From Balneola vulgaris DSM 17893 (GTDB taxonomy: Bacteria; Bacteroidota; Rhodothermia; Balneolales; Balneolaceae): a DNA stretch of 64,000 nucleotides. The stretch covers positions 903 to 64,902 of the forward strand of contig NZ_AQXH01000006.1 of NCBI RefSeq assembly GCF_000375465.1, in the 5' to 3' direction. The notes under the pieces are model-generated. The model made no database searches. It was given only the letters and a program-made list of their open reading frames with translations, and was not told the DNA's origin. Made by a program: the position numbers and the translations under genes. This document shows, piece after piece, positions 18,707-26,491 of this stretch (position 1 is the first letter of the stretch; each line of letters starts with the position of its first letter).

Positions 18707-20173
18707 TATCTCTGAAGGAAGGAAAAAGTTCTTCACGGTTAATATGCCTAATACCCCTACGGCTAATACAAACACAAATAACGAAGCGTAGAAATCGGAA
18801 TTGAACATTCCTGTCATAGTTGGTTTTAAAGCCAACGCAAACTGAGCAATGGCAATCGCAAAAAAGCCTTGCCACAGTTTATAAGGTACATCAAAAGCTT
18901 TCTTAGAATAGAAATAGATGATCAAGGCCATCACCGCGTAACTCGCTAAGGTTGTATAAGCAGAACCCAACATCCCAAATCGATCAACAAAGAGTAGGTT
19001 TCCAACAATGGTTATAGTAGAACCAATCAAGGTTATAAAGGCCAATACTTTTGTTTTCTCACCAATAAATATTCCAGCAGAGAAATTAATGTACCACCCC
19101 TGAAACCAGTAGGCTAATAGTAGAGGAGACACGATACCTAAGCCCAGCCAATAATTTTTACCAATTATTGTGGCATCTGTAAACGGGATCTGAATCTTCA
19201 CAATGGTGGGCATAAACAGTGAAAAGAAGATGAATATCAGAGCCGCTCCTAAATTGAAATATCGGAATGTCTCTGAAAAGATCTCAGGAGCTTCTTCGTC
19301 ATCCGATTTCCGCATAAAAAATGGCTGCCAAGCAAACTTGAAAACCGTCACAAACAACAACATCACTACACTTAACTTGTAGCAGGCCGAGTAAATACCT
19401 ACCAAGTCTTTGCCTGTGTAATTTGCGCCATATAAACTGATAATACGATCAGCATCCATGCTTTTTAGGAATAACCGATCAAGCATCTCATTAATCACAT
19501 AACCAATTCCTGCTGGTACAAAGGGCAACCCAAACCGTATTGCTTTTTTAAGAAACGCAGCATCCCAGCTTCCCTTAAAGAACTTGCGGGTCATAAACCA
19601 AACTATACTAGCCGTTACTATAGAAGCTAGCAGATTACTGATTAGCACCCCTTCAATACCTAAGCCTAGTCCTAATATCAGATATAGATTCAAGCCAATA
19701 TTGATCAGCACATTTAGGGTTTTCAGAGTTGCAAAAGCAACAGGACGTTTACCCATTCTAAGCTCAGCAAAAGGAACAGCAGCCATCGTATCAAAAGCGA
19801 GTATACCCAACATTAGGGTTAGTAGCGGAAATGGCTCCACTAATCCAATCAATGGATTAATAATAGGATTGGCTACCCAAACAACCCCCAATAATAAAAG
19901 GGTGGTGCAGAATAAAGAGATCTGCATCGTTTTGAAGATATCCTTAGCCTTATCTCTGTCTTTTGCATAGCGGAAATAGGTAGACTCCATTCCATAGGTG
20001 AACACTACATTCAGAAATGCTATGGCCACATAGATTAAACTAACGATTCCGTATTCATCCGCGTTAAATACATCGGTATAAAATGGAACCAATAGGTAGC
20101 TTATAAAGCGTGCGAATACACTACTAATACCATATATAATAGTGTCGGAAAAAAGTTCTTTTAATTGCTTCAA
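18704..20173 (-). CDS. polysaccharide/lipid flippase of the MOP (Wzx/MurJ-like) superfamily
   Basis: The 489-aa protein has 12-14 predicted membrane helices and the start typical of polysaccharide biosynthesis flippases (FSDTIIYGISSVFARFISYLLVPFYTDVF, then the NADEYGIVSLIY loop). These proteins flip undecaprenyl-linked glycans across the inner membrane. No glycosyltransferase neighbours are present, so the cargo cannot be named. The start codon overlaps the aroQ stop by 4 bases (ATGA), making it last gene of the HIT-aroQ-flippase operon. Confidence 0.88.
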   Translation of the reverse strand: MKQLKELFSDTIIYGISSVFARFISYLLVPFYTDVFNADEYGIVSLIYVAIAFLNVVFTYGMESTYFRYAKDRDKAKDIFKTMQISLFCTTLLLLGVVWVANPIINPLIGLVEPFPLLTLMLGILAFDTMAAVPFAELRMGKRPVAFATLKTLNVLINIGLNLYLILGLGLGIEGVLISNLLASIVTASIVWFMTRKFFKGSWDAAFLKKAIRFGLPFVPAGIGYVINEMLDRLFLKSMDADRIISLYGANYTGKDLVGIYSACYKLSVVMLLFVTVFKFAWQPFFMRKSDDEEAPEIFSETFRYFNLGAALIFIFFSLFMPTIVKIQIPFTDATIIGKNYWLGLGIVSPLLLAYWFQGWYINFSAGIFIGEKTKVLAFITLIGSTITIVGNLLFVDRFGMLGSAYTTLASYAVMALIIYFYSKKAFDVPYKLWQGFFAIAIAQFALALKPTMTGMFNSDFYASLFVFVLAVGVLGILTVKNFFLPSEI

Positions 20174-20604
20174 GATGTAGTACTAAGTTGTTCTGCTGCT
20201 TGAATACCTAATATGTAGCTTTGTTTCCCAAATCCTGTAATAATCCCATGCACTACTGCACCGGTAAGCGAGCGCTCTCTAAATTCTTCACGCGCATGAA
20301 TGTTCGATAGGTGAACTTCTATTTTTGGAATTTCGATGGCCTCTAAAGCATCACGCAGTGCAACTGATGTATGTGTATAAGCTCCGAAGTTGGCAACTAT
20401 TGCTTCTATTCCTAATTCAGTACAAGATTGAAGCTTGTTAATTAACTCACCCTCCACATTACTTTGATAGAACTCAAAAGTATGCCCTGGAAAATGATCA
20501 GTGATGTAATTTTCTATATCGGATAGTGTTTCGCTTCCATATACTTCAGGATTGCGCGTACCAAGCATGTTAAGATTAGGTCCATTTATGACTAAAAATT
20601 TCAT
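20170..20604 (-). CDS. aroQ: 3-dehydroquinate dehydratase, type II
   Basis: AroQ removes water from 3-dehydroquinate in the shikimate pathway. The 144-aa protein shows INGPNLNMLGTRNPEVYG at the N-terminus, including the catalytic Tyr22, then GAYTHTS (74-80) and the catalytic His103 in LSNIHAREEFR. The usual NPGAYTHTS is NFGAYTHTS here, a mild change. It overlaps genes on both sides by 4 bases. The other shikimate gene in the window is aroC at 37.5 kb. Confidence 0.95.
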   Translation of the reverse strand: MKFLVINGPNLNMLGTRNPEVYGSETLSDIENYITDHFPGHTFEFYQSNVEGELINKLQSCTELGIEAIVANFGAYTHTSVALRDALEAIEIPKIEVHLSNIHAREEFRERSLTGAVVHGIITGFGKQSYILGIQAAEQLSTTS

Positions 20605-20999
20605 TCTTCAAACTCCTTACTAATCATTTCTGCCACGGCTTTCATCCGATCTTCATCAACTTCTACTTTTCTTTTCAAACTCATGTCTTGCCCATCAAAA
20701 TATATAGGTACTAAATGTATATGTGCGTGTGGGACTTCCATTCCTTCAACAATTACGCCTGTACGTATCGGCACAAGTGCAGCATCAATAGCCTTTGCTA
20801 CTTTTTTACTAAAAGCTATCAACCCTTTCAAAGTATCATCTTCTAAATCGAATATATAATCTACCTCCACCTTTGGAATCACCAATGTATGCCCCTCAGC
20901 AACAGGGTTTATATCTAAGAAGGCATAGTAGTGTTCATCTTCAGCTACTTTGTAAGAGGGGATTTCACCTTTTATGATCTTTGTAAAAATAGTAGACAT
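20601..20999 (-). CDS. HIT (histidine triad) family nucleotide hydrolase
   Basis: The 132-aa protein begins FTKIIKGEIPSYKVAEDE, typical of the HinT branch, and has the triad HAHIHL at 91-96. HIT proteins hydrolyse or transfer nucleoside phosphoramidates and dinucleotides. Precise substrate is unknown. It is first gene of the operon with aroQ and the flippase (4-base overlap). Confidence 0.93.
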   Translation of the reverse strand: MSTIFTKIIKGEIPSYKVAEDEHYYAFLDINPVAEGHTLVIPKVEVDYIFDLEDDTLKGLIAFSKKVAKAIDAALVPIRTGVIVEGMEVPHAHIHLVPIYFDGQDMSLKRKVEVDEDRMKAVAEMISKEFEE

Positions 21000-21067
21000 T
21001 TTTTTTACTTCTGAATTGGTTTCATTATGATGCTTAAGTTAACAGACACAACTTAGAAATACACCTG

Positions 21068-21535
21068 ATGAAATATCTTCTTGTCACTCTCTTTTTATGG
21101 ATGCCTTTTCTCGTCCAATCACAAGATCATTTATCAGGACCTACTACAGAATCACAGATTCGGACACACAAAATTTTTGATTTGTATGCTAAACGCTACA
21201 AACCAGATGAGAAAGTAGTAGCCGCATTCAATGCTATCACTGATCAAATTCAGATAAATGTATTTATGGGCACCTGGTGCCACGACAGTAAACGTGAAAT
21301 TCCAGCTATGTTTGCCTTGATGAATGCTATTGATAATGCAAATATCTCTACTAGTTATACGGCCATAGAATATAGAAGAAGTGGCCCAAAGGATATCATT
21401 GAGAAGAATAACATAAAACGCACCCCTACTTTCGTTATCCTCAAAAATGGGAAGGAGATAGGTAGAATTATAGAAGAATCAGAGAAGAACCTTGAATCTC
21501 ATTTGCTGAAGATAATAGAATCTAAAAAAGACTGA
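21068..21535 (+). CDS. secreted thioredoxin-fold protein with a CxxS active site
   Basis: The 155-aa protein has a signal peptide (MKYLLVTLFLWMPFLVQSQ), then a thioredoxin fold with GTWCHDSKREIPA (Cys71, Ser74) and the cis-Pro loop RTPTFVILKNG. The usual CxxC is CHDS, so it has only one of the two redox cysteines, and no other Cys is present. It might act as a monothiol isomerase or reductase, or a chaperone, in the periplasm. It is a single gene, just upstream of tRNA-Lys. Confidence 0.82.
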   Translation: MKYLLVTLFLWMPFLVQSQDHLSGPTTESQIRTHKIFDLYAKRYKPDEKVVAAFNAITDQIQINVFMGTWCHDSKREIPAMFALMNAIDNANISTSYTAIEYRRSGPKDIIEKNNIKRTPTFVILKNGKEIGRIIEESEKNLESHLLKIIESKKD

Positions 21536-21552
21536 TTTTTTATAGATTTTCC

Positions 21553-21584
21553 TTGTTATCTAATTGTAAAAACCCTTATCTTTG
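21553..21584 (+). promoter_or_regulatory. Bacteroidota-type promoter of tRNA-Lys
   Basis: A TTG at 21553-21555 and TATCTTTG at 21577-21584 are separated by 21 bases, matching TTTG-N19-21-TAnnTTTG. The -7 box is 24 bases upstream of the tRNA. The tRNA-Leu promoter has the same -7 box and spacing. Confidence 0.65.
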
Positions 21585-21608
21585 GAGCCTTTCGCAGACG
21601 CGATGGAA

Positions 21609-21681
21609 GAACCGGTAGCTCAGTTGGTAGAGCAACTGCCTTTTAAGCCGTGGGTCGAGGGTTCGAGTCCCTCCCGGTTCA
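21609..21681 (+). tRNA. tRNA-Lys (anticodon TTT)
   Basis: A 73-base cloverleaf: acceptor GAACCGG pairs with CCGGTTC, the D arm is GCTC/GAGC, the anticodon TTT is at 21642-21644, and the T arm is GAGGG/CCCTC with TTCGAGT. The CCA end is not encoded. One anticodon-stem pair (T21637 with C21649, positions 29 and 41) is a mismatch; the other four pairs are normal. Confidence 0.95.
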
Positions 21682-21707
21682 CTTTTACAAGAATCTCTCT
21701 TGACCAG

Positions 21708-21739
21708 CCCCTTACGATTGATCTCGGAAGGGGTTTTTT
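21708..21739 (+). terminator. intrinsic terminator after tRNA-Lys
   Basis: CCCCTT (21708-21713) pairs with AAGGGG (21728-21733), then six T residues follow. It lies 27 bases after the tRNA end. Confidence 0.75.
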
Positions 21740-21759
21740 GTTGGAATAAAGTTTAGACC

Positions 21760-21792
21760 AAAAAAAAAGACTTACAGATGCTGTAAGTCTTT
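21760..21792 (-). terminator. intrinsic terminator overlapping the 52-aa gene
   Basis: A 12-bp perfect stem (21766-21777 with 21781-21792) and a 3-base loop are followed on the minus strand by nine T residues. The stop codon of the 52-aa gene (21772-21774) lies inside the stem. Confidence 0.9.
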
Positions 21793-21930
21793 AGTTAAGC
21801 CCGCAATGATACGGTCTAATACTTTCTCGTCGTTTAGCAGATACCGCTTCCGACTTTCTGTTAATTTTTTAGGCACTTTATTCGATTTGCGAATACTTTC
21901 CACTAATACCTGATCTGTTTTTTTTCTCAT
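21772..21930 (-). CDS. 52-aa basic helical protein, function unknown
   Basis: A small gene starts with ATG at 21930, which shares one base with the stop of the 101-aa gene upstream (TAATG). The product is 52 aa, very basic at the N-terminus (MRKKTDQ) and probably helical, ending in DEKVLDRIIAGLTKDLQHL. The overlap and the terminator right at its end support a real two-gene operon. The C-terminal half weakly resembles the sigma-binding part of FlgM anti-sigma factors (a Tyr followed by an acidic helix with hydrophobic spacing). This is only suggestive. The operon is divergent from a FliA-class sigma gene, which is why that idea is worth testing. Confidence 0.65.
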   Translation of the reverse strand: MRKKTDQVLVESIRKSNKVPKKLTESRKRYLLNDEKVLDRIIAGLTKDLQHL

Positions 21931-22235
21931 TAGATAACTTTCCTGAACTTATTTAAATCCAGAATGACTGCCCCCTCAGTTTTTTCTTGGACATTAGATG
22001 ATAATTTTCCCTGTAAAAGTCTGGCCAATTCGTCGAATTCATTATTTATTGCCAACGACTGACAGTAAGTAAAGAACTCGAATAAGTTTTCAGAAGCAAC
22101 ATACCGGAAGTCTAATTCTTTCTTTATGACCGTTAATCGCTCATAGATAAGAATATCATCCTCTCTTTCACATGCTTCTATCAGTTCACGATAGAGCCCT
22201 TTGAAGTCTTGTAATGTTTTTCTGTTTTCACTCAT
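21930..22235 (-). CDS. 101-aa helical protein divergent from the sigma gene, function unknown
   Basis: The 101-aa acidic protein is mostly helical in pattern (FKGLYRELIEACEREDDILIYERL, then a second helix pair FFTYCQSLAINNEFDELARLL). It has no signal peptide or membrane segment, so is probably cytoplasmic. Its size and helical make-up recall flagellar FliT/FlgN-type chaperones or small anti-sigma proteins, but there is no diagnostic motif. It is translationally linked to the 52-aa gene and shares a 245-base AT-rich intergenic region with the divergent sigma gene. This arrangement suggests a regulatory partner. Confidence 0.7.
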   Translation of the reverse strand: MSENRKTLQDFKGLYRELIEACEREDDILIYERLTVIKKELDFRYVASENLFEFFTYCQSLAINNEFDELARLLQGKLSSNVQEKTEGAVILDLNKFRKVI

Positions 22236-22390
22236 GATGCCGTCCTTTTTCTAAAATTGTTATCGGCAATACTCTCAAAAACCAAAGTCTTTTTTTAAAA
22301 AACTTTTATAAAAAGAGAGACTCATTTACAAAATGTTACAATATGAGCCATACGCCTCGATTTCACGCGCCTAAAAATTTTAAATTTTAA

Positions 22391-22448
22391 TGTTAGAAAA
22401 TTTTAATTATTAATTTTTTCTAATAAATTAGTGTTAGAAGATTTTAAT
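22391..22448. repeat. direct repeats and palindrome in the sigma-gene upstream region
   Basis: A 17-base sequence TGTTAGAARATTTTAAT occurs at 22391-22407 and 22432-22448 (one mismatch), with starts 41 bases apart, close to four helical turns. The first copy is also half of an imperfect palindrome with 22411-22423 (TTAGAAAA against TTTTCTAA). The second copy ends 33 bases before the sigma ATG. Likely operator sites, by position only. Confidence 0.5.
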
Positions 22449-22480
22449 AAAAGGTCATAAGATATAAGAAGGTATTCAGG

Positions 22481-23236
22481 ATGGACGTACAAGAGCTGGT
22501 TTCAAAATACATGGCAAAGCCAACACAACAATTGCGTGAAAGCATTATAAAAGAATCAATTCCACTCATTAAGAGTATTGTGAATAAGATCAAGCTTCCT
22601 AATTCACCACTTTGTGATGAAGAAGATCTTTTAAACATTGGGGCTACTGGTTTATTACAAGCTTTGGATAATTACACATTAGACAAAGATGTACAGTTTA
22701 ACACCTTTGCCTATTACCGCATCAGAGGTAGCATTATCGATTACCTACGATCTATCGATGAATTATCTCGTACTAACCGTACTCGATATGGAGCAGCTCA
22801 AGAAGCTATTAGCGTACTTCAACAAATGCTTGGCCGCACCCCAACAAATACTGAAGTTGCCAATCACATTGACATGAGCGTTGAAGATTACCAGAGCCTA
22901 CTTAGTACAGTACAAGTACGCTCGGCCCTATCACTGGATATGAGTTTAGATGAAGACTCAGGTTTTTCTCTAAGAAATACTATTGCTGATACAACGTATG
23001 AAAGCCCTGACTCACAAATTTTAAAGAATGAATCTTCCTTAGAGTTGAAAAAAGCGATTCAAACACTTAGCGACCGTGAGCAACTTATCTTAGCACTTTA
23101 CTACTATGAAGACTACAACCTGAGAGAAATTGCGGAAAACTTAAATCTTAGCGAAGCTAGAATTTCACAAATCATTGGTAAGGTATTAATGACTTTAAAA
23201 TCTACACTGCACCAAACAGTTATGGTTTCTCGATAG
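22481..23236 (+). CDS. FliA/WhiG-class (sigma-28 type) RNA polymerase sigma factor
   Basis: The 251-aa protein has sigma region 2 (CDEEDLLNIGATGLLQALDNY, then FNTFAYYRIRGSIIDYLRSID), region 3 (QQMLGRTPTNTEVANHIDMS) and region 4 with its helix-turn-helix (LSDREQLILALYYYEDYNLREIAENL, SEARISQI). RIRGSIIDYLRS and the LYYYEDYNLREIA block are hallmarks of the FliA/WhiG group, which directs flagellar, sporulation or stress genes. No flagellar genes are in the window. It faces two small unknown genes across a repeat-containing region and overlaps the PLD gene tail-to-tail by 17 bases. Confidence 0.93.
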   Translation: MDVQELVSKYMAKPTQQLRESIIKESIPLIKSIVNKIKLPNSPLCDEEDLLNIGATGLLQALDNYTLDKDVQFNTFAYYRIRGSIIDYLRSIDELSRTNRTRYGAAQEAISVLQQMLGRTPTNTEVANHIDMSVEDYQSLLSTVQVRSALSLDMSLDEDSGFSLRNTIADTTYESPDSQILKNESSLELKKAIQTLSDREQLILALYYYEDYNLREIAENLNLSEARISQIIGKVLMTLKSTLHQTVMVSR

Positions 23237-25136
23237 TTACCAAAGCACGTAATTTTGCGAATGTCTTTGGACCAATACCTTTTATAGCTAGCAACTCCTC
23301 TACTTCATCAAATCCTTGATTTTGCACACGGTAATCAATGATACGCTGTGCATAAGCCTCCCCAATTCCTGGCAACATCCTCAATGTGGCTTTATCGGCC
23401 GTATTTATATTGATGGGATAAACAGCCAAAGCTACACCATCTTTCTTACCCTCCGTTATTCTTGAAACCCGCGTTCCTACTTTCAAAGGATGCTTCCAAA
23501 GTCCGGCCTTCTGTGATTTTGCCGTTCGCTCTAATTCTCTATACAAAGATATTGAATCAGGGTGCTGCCTAAATCGATCTGAATACTCCCCATATCCTTT
23601 TTGGAGTACTTCATGATTCAATGAATAGACTTGTTCACCCACCTTTACTTTCACATAACCATATGCTCTATTGTAATAGCTGAATGGCTCACCCCCATCG
23701 TAATCTGAAACCTGAACTTCTCCCCCCTCAAGCAGATTGCTCATGTACTTTAACGCTTCCCCTGCTCCGTAGTAGGATGAATCTTCTCCCGCCCATAAGC
23801 TTGGCAATTGCACACCTAGCAATCGAACGGGGTAGCCAAAACCAGGCACAATTTCGATTTCAAATTCATTGCCATCCCTAACCGCATATACTTTATACCA
23901 TTTCTTCGGATCAATAGGAGGGGCTGGGGCAAAAGACTTTCTAAGAGCACGATTTTTCACCTCTGATAAACTCTGATAGTACTGATTGGCTATTTCATCA
24001 GAATATATAATGAGGGTATTCTCGTCATTATTTACCTCCGCATTATTCGAAAAATTATATGAGCCCGCTATCACTACTGCAACATCCGCACTTGTTGTAT
24101 CCTCAGCATCAATGATAATGAGCTTATCGTGCAGCTTTCTAGTTTCGCGTGCTGGCATAACAGCTCTATTTCCTGTATTAGCAGCTTCACTACCCCAAAT
24201 GGTATTCGTTTTTTTGTACCTACTATAAAAGCCGGGGTCAATTAAACCTGTGAGGGTTATGGATGTATCAGATGATTTACTCCATAATGCCTTACTTATG
24301 GGAATAGTTGGTGTAATGGCGAACGCCTGAAAGTGCAGACTATGCTGTGTTTCGGCATCAATAATAGAAACAATCTTTTCCGAGACACTTGGCTTTGAAC
24401 GATCTCGATTGATAGGAGCAAAATAGACTTCAACTTTAGTTCCACCTACATCAAATACATGGTCTGAAACATCTTTTTTGTCTTTGTGGAATACCGCTTT
24501 GTTTGGATTAGGATAGTCCCCATCACCACCCCACATTTGTTCGAATTCTTCAGTGTAAACCTTAGCCACATCACGGTCTTTGATTACAATTACGGAATTT
24601 GTATTAAAATTTGAGGTATAGGTTAAATTGGTAGACCCCGTCCAAACTAGCTCTTCATCAATAACTGCGAATTTGTTATGCATATCAGCTCCAGCATTCA
24701 CCAGCTTATGATCTGATATTTCTCCATTGGGTAAATAGATATCTCCATCGTCATCCATAGAAATAACACCTCCATCAGCAAGTATTTGCCAGATTACTTC
24801 ATCTAGATATCCACCATCGAACCTATTGAAATTATCAGTGATCACACGCACTTGAACTCCTCGCTTTTTGGCTTCGACTAGTGCAGTAGCTACACTTGGT
24901 AGTTCTAAATCATAAATACTGAGATCAATGGAAGTGGAGGCATCCCCCATCAACTCAATGAGCGTATTAGGTAAATTAACCTCGCTATTAGCCATTACAC
25001 CAGATTGCCTAACGGTAGTATCAACTGGCATGTTGAAATATACACGAATCCATTCTTGCTCTTGATCTTGTGCAGTTACACTTAGCCAAGGCAGGGCACA
25101 AAGTACCAGAATGAACCAAATTCTTTTCTCTCTCAT
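23220..25136 (-). CDS. secreted PLD-like / SNase-like / helix-hairpin-helix fusion protein
   Basis: The 638-aa protein starts at 25136 with a signal peptide (MREKRIWFILVLCALPWLSVTAQ); an earlier ATG at 25187 overlaps the divergent gene. Domains in order: PLD-like unit 1 (about 53-205; His153, Lys155, Asp160, Asn170), PLD-like unit 2 (about 232-390; His336, Lys338, Asp343, GSYN), an SNase-like OB fold (about 412-548), and two HhH motifs of the ComEA kind (572-636; LRMLPGIGEAYAQRIIDYR and IKGIGPKTF). In the SNase part Arg438 and Arg490 remain, but the Asp and Glu of the usual RLLGIDxPE are Gln443 and Ser446. It therefore looks like a nuclease or phospholipase whose catalysis rests on the PLD pair, with SNase and HhH as DNA-binding modules. 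Confidence 0.88.
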   Translation of the reverse strand: MREKRIWFILVLCALPWLSVTAQDQEQEWIRVYFNMPVDTTVRQSGVMANSEVNLPNTLIELMGDASTSIDLSIYDLELPSVATALVEAKKRGVQVRVITDNFNRFDGGYLDEVIWQILADGGVISMDDDGDIYLPNGEISDHKLVNAGADMHNKFAVIDEELVWTGSTNLTYTSNFNTNSVIVIKDRDVAKVYTEEFEQMWGGDGDYPNPNKAVFHKDKKDVSDHVFDVGGTKVEVYFAPINRDRSKPSVSEKIVSIIDAETQHSLHFQAFAITPTIPISKALWSKSSDTSITLTGLIDPGFYSRYKKTNTIWGSEAANTGNRAVMPARETRKLHDKLIIIDAEDTTSADVAVVIAGSYNFSNNAEVNNDENTLIIYSDEIANQYYQSLSEVKNRALRKSFAPAPPIDPKKWYKVYAVRDGNEFEIEIVPGFGYPVRLLGVQLPSLWAGEDSSYYGAGEALKYMSNLLEGGEVQVSDYDGGEPFSYYNRAYGYVKVKVGEQVYSLNHEVLQKGYGEYSDRFRQHPDSISLYRELERTAKSQKAGLWKHPLKVGTRVSRITEGKKDGVALAVYPININTADKATLRMLPGIGEAYAQRIIDYRVQNQGFDEVEELLAIKGIGPKTFAKLRALVTIEKP

Positions 25137-25216
25137 TACTGCTATCAAATTATTATAAGTAATCATTTTAACGTATTTTGGCAGCATATCATGTCAATAT
25201 ATACCATCTGCGACAC

Positions 25217-25522
25217 ATGAACACTGCTTTTTTTAACCCCATACATTGGAAAAAGTCTTTTTTAGTAGTGCTGCTATTAAGCTTCGTGCTAATCTGGTTT
25301 GGCTTTATTGATAGTTATAGCCTTTTGGCTAGATTTGAACTCAATTCAAAGAAAGCTGATCTCAATGAAAAGATTGAGAAGCTCAATGCATCTTCAGATG
25401 AACTAAAAGAGAAGATTGAAAACCTGAATAATGACGCTGCTCTTTTAGAAAAAATTGCTCGTGAGGAATACGGCATGCGTAAGCCAGGTGAGACCGTGTA
25501 CAAGATCAAAAGAACAAAATAA
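25217..25522 (+). CDS. FtsB/DivIC-type septum formation initiator
   Basis: A 101-aa protein from the ATG at 25217 (an upstream frame start at 25178 overlaps the divergent gene and has no support). It has one membrane segment (about 15-33, VVLLLSFVLIWFGF), then a Lys/Glu/Leu coiled coil (about 40-78), then REEYGMRKPGETVYKI, the conserved C-terminal block of the FtsB/DivIC family. Such proteins join FtsL and FtsQ in the divisome. First gene of an operon with the ROK kinase and lptD. Confidence 0.9.
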   Translation: MNTAFFNPIHWKKSFLVVLLLSFVLIWFGFIDSYSLLARFELNSKKADLNEKIEKLNASSDELKEKIENLNNDAALLEKIAREEYGMRKPGETVYKIKRTK

Positions 25523-25531
25523 GAAGGGTAA

Positions 25532-26482
25532 ATGAAAGCCATTGGGGTAGACCTTGGAGGCACCAACAGCCGCATTGCCGTTGTTGATGATAAACAAGGA
25601 ATTATAGAGCGTGTTAGCTATCCAACCCAAGCTGATAAGGGAATTGATTTTGTTTTTGGGCAGCTTAGCAAGACCATCAACACATTTAATGAGCAACACT
25701 CTTTAATTGGAGTTGGCTTTGCCCTTCCAGGCATGGTAAGCCTAGATCAAACAACGGTGTACAACCCACCTAATCTTCCTGGTTGGGAAACAGTATATGC
25801 CGCTGAACAAATCCGGAAGCGAACGGCCTTACCTTGTAGAATTGAGAATGATGCCAATATAGCTGCGCTGGGCTCTAGTTTTTATGGAGTTGCAAAAGAA
25901 AGAGGCTTCAGTTCATTCATTACGATAACACTGGGCACAGGAGTTGGTGGCGGCGTGATTCTTGACGGGGAGCTTTTTAAAGGCCCCAAAGGAATGGCTG
26001 GAGAATTAGGGCATATGATTATCAACTATGATGGCCCGAAATCGAATGGCAGAACCCCAGGCACCGTAGAAGCTTACTTAGGGCAACGATTTTTGAGTAG
26101 AAGAGCGATGCATCAAATACTTCAGCACCCTGATAACCCGCTATACCAATCGTTCAAAGACCAGCCCGATCTCTTAGAGCCCATTCATTTATATGAAGAA
26201 GCCAATAATGGCAATACTCTCGCTCAAAGCATCTTGCAAGAGTGCGGACAGTATTTGGGATATGCCATTATCAATTACACGCACATTTTTGACGTCAGAA
26301 AATATGTTCTATCTGGAGGCGTTTCGGGAACAGGGCAATGGATACTAGAATCTGCTCAAAAAACTATACAGGAATACTTAATGAAGCCATATCTCAATGG
26401 TCATGAGATATGCATTGAACCTTCAAATACCGATAGTGCTTTATTGGGTGCTGCTGCACTCGCTTTTAAATCTTTTGCTTAA
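25532..26482 (+). CDS. ROK family sugar kinase without the zinc motif
   Basis: The 316-aa protein shows the ROK ATP-binding start (GVDLGGTNSRIAVVD), the catalytic Asp107 in ENDANIAALG, and the phosphate-2 loop LGTGVGGGV. ROK kinases phosphorylate glucose, N-acetylmannosamine or similar sugars. The conserved GH (GELGHM, His161) is kept, but the following CxCGxxGCxE zinc-binding block is absent: the region 162-180 has no Cys. It may be glucokinase, but specificity is uncertain. It is between the ftsB-like gene (9-base gap) and lptD (9-base gap). Confidence 0.88.
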   Translation: MKAIGVDLGGTNSRIAVVDDKQGIIERVSYPTQADKGIDFVFGQLSKTINTFNEQHSLIGVGFALPGMVSLDQTTVYNPPNLPGWETVYAAEQIRKRTALPCRIENDANIAALGSSFYGVAKERGFSSFITITLGTGVGGGVILDGELFKGPKGMAGELGHMIINYDGPKSNGRTPGTVEAYLGQRFLSRRAMHQILQHPDNPLYQSFKDQPDLLEPIHLYEEANNGNTLAQSILQECGQYLGYAIINYTHIFDVRKYVLSGGVSGTGQWILESAQKTIQEYLMKPYLNGHEICIEPSNTDSALLGAAALAFKSFA

Positions 26483-26491
26483 ATTGTCTCG

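Noticed and set aside
23220-25136. Active thermonuclease (SNase) domain
   Set aside because: The catalytic Asp and Glu positions are Gln and Ser, so an active SNase site is unlikely.
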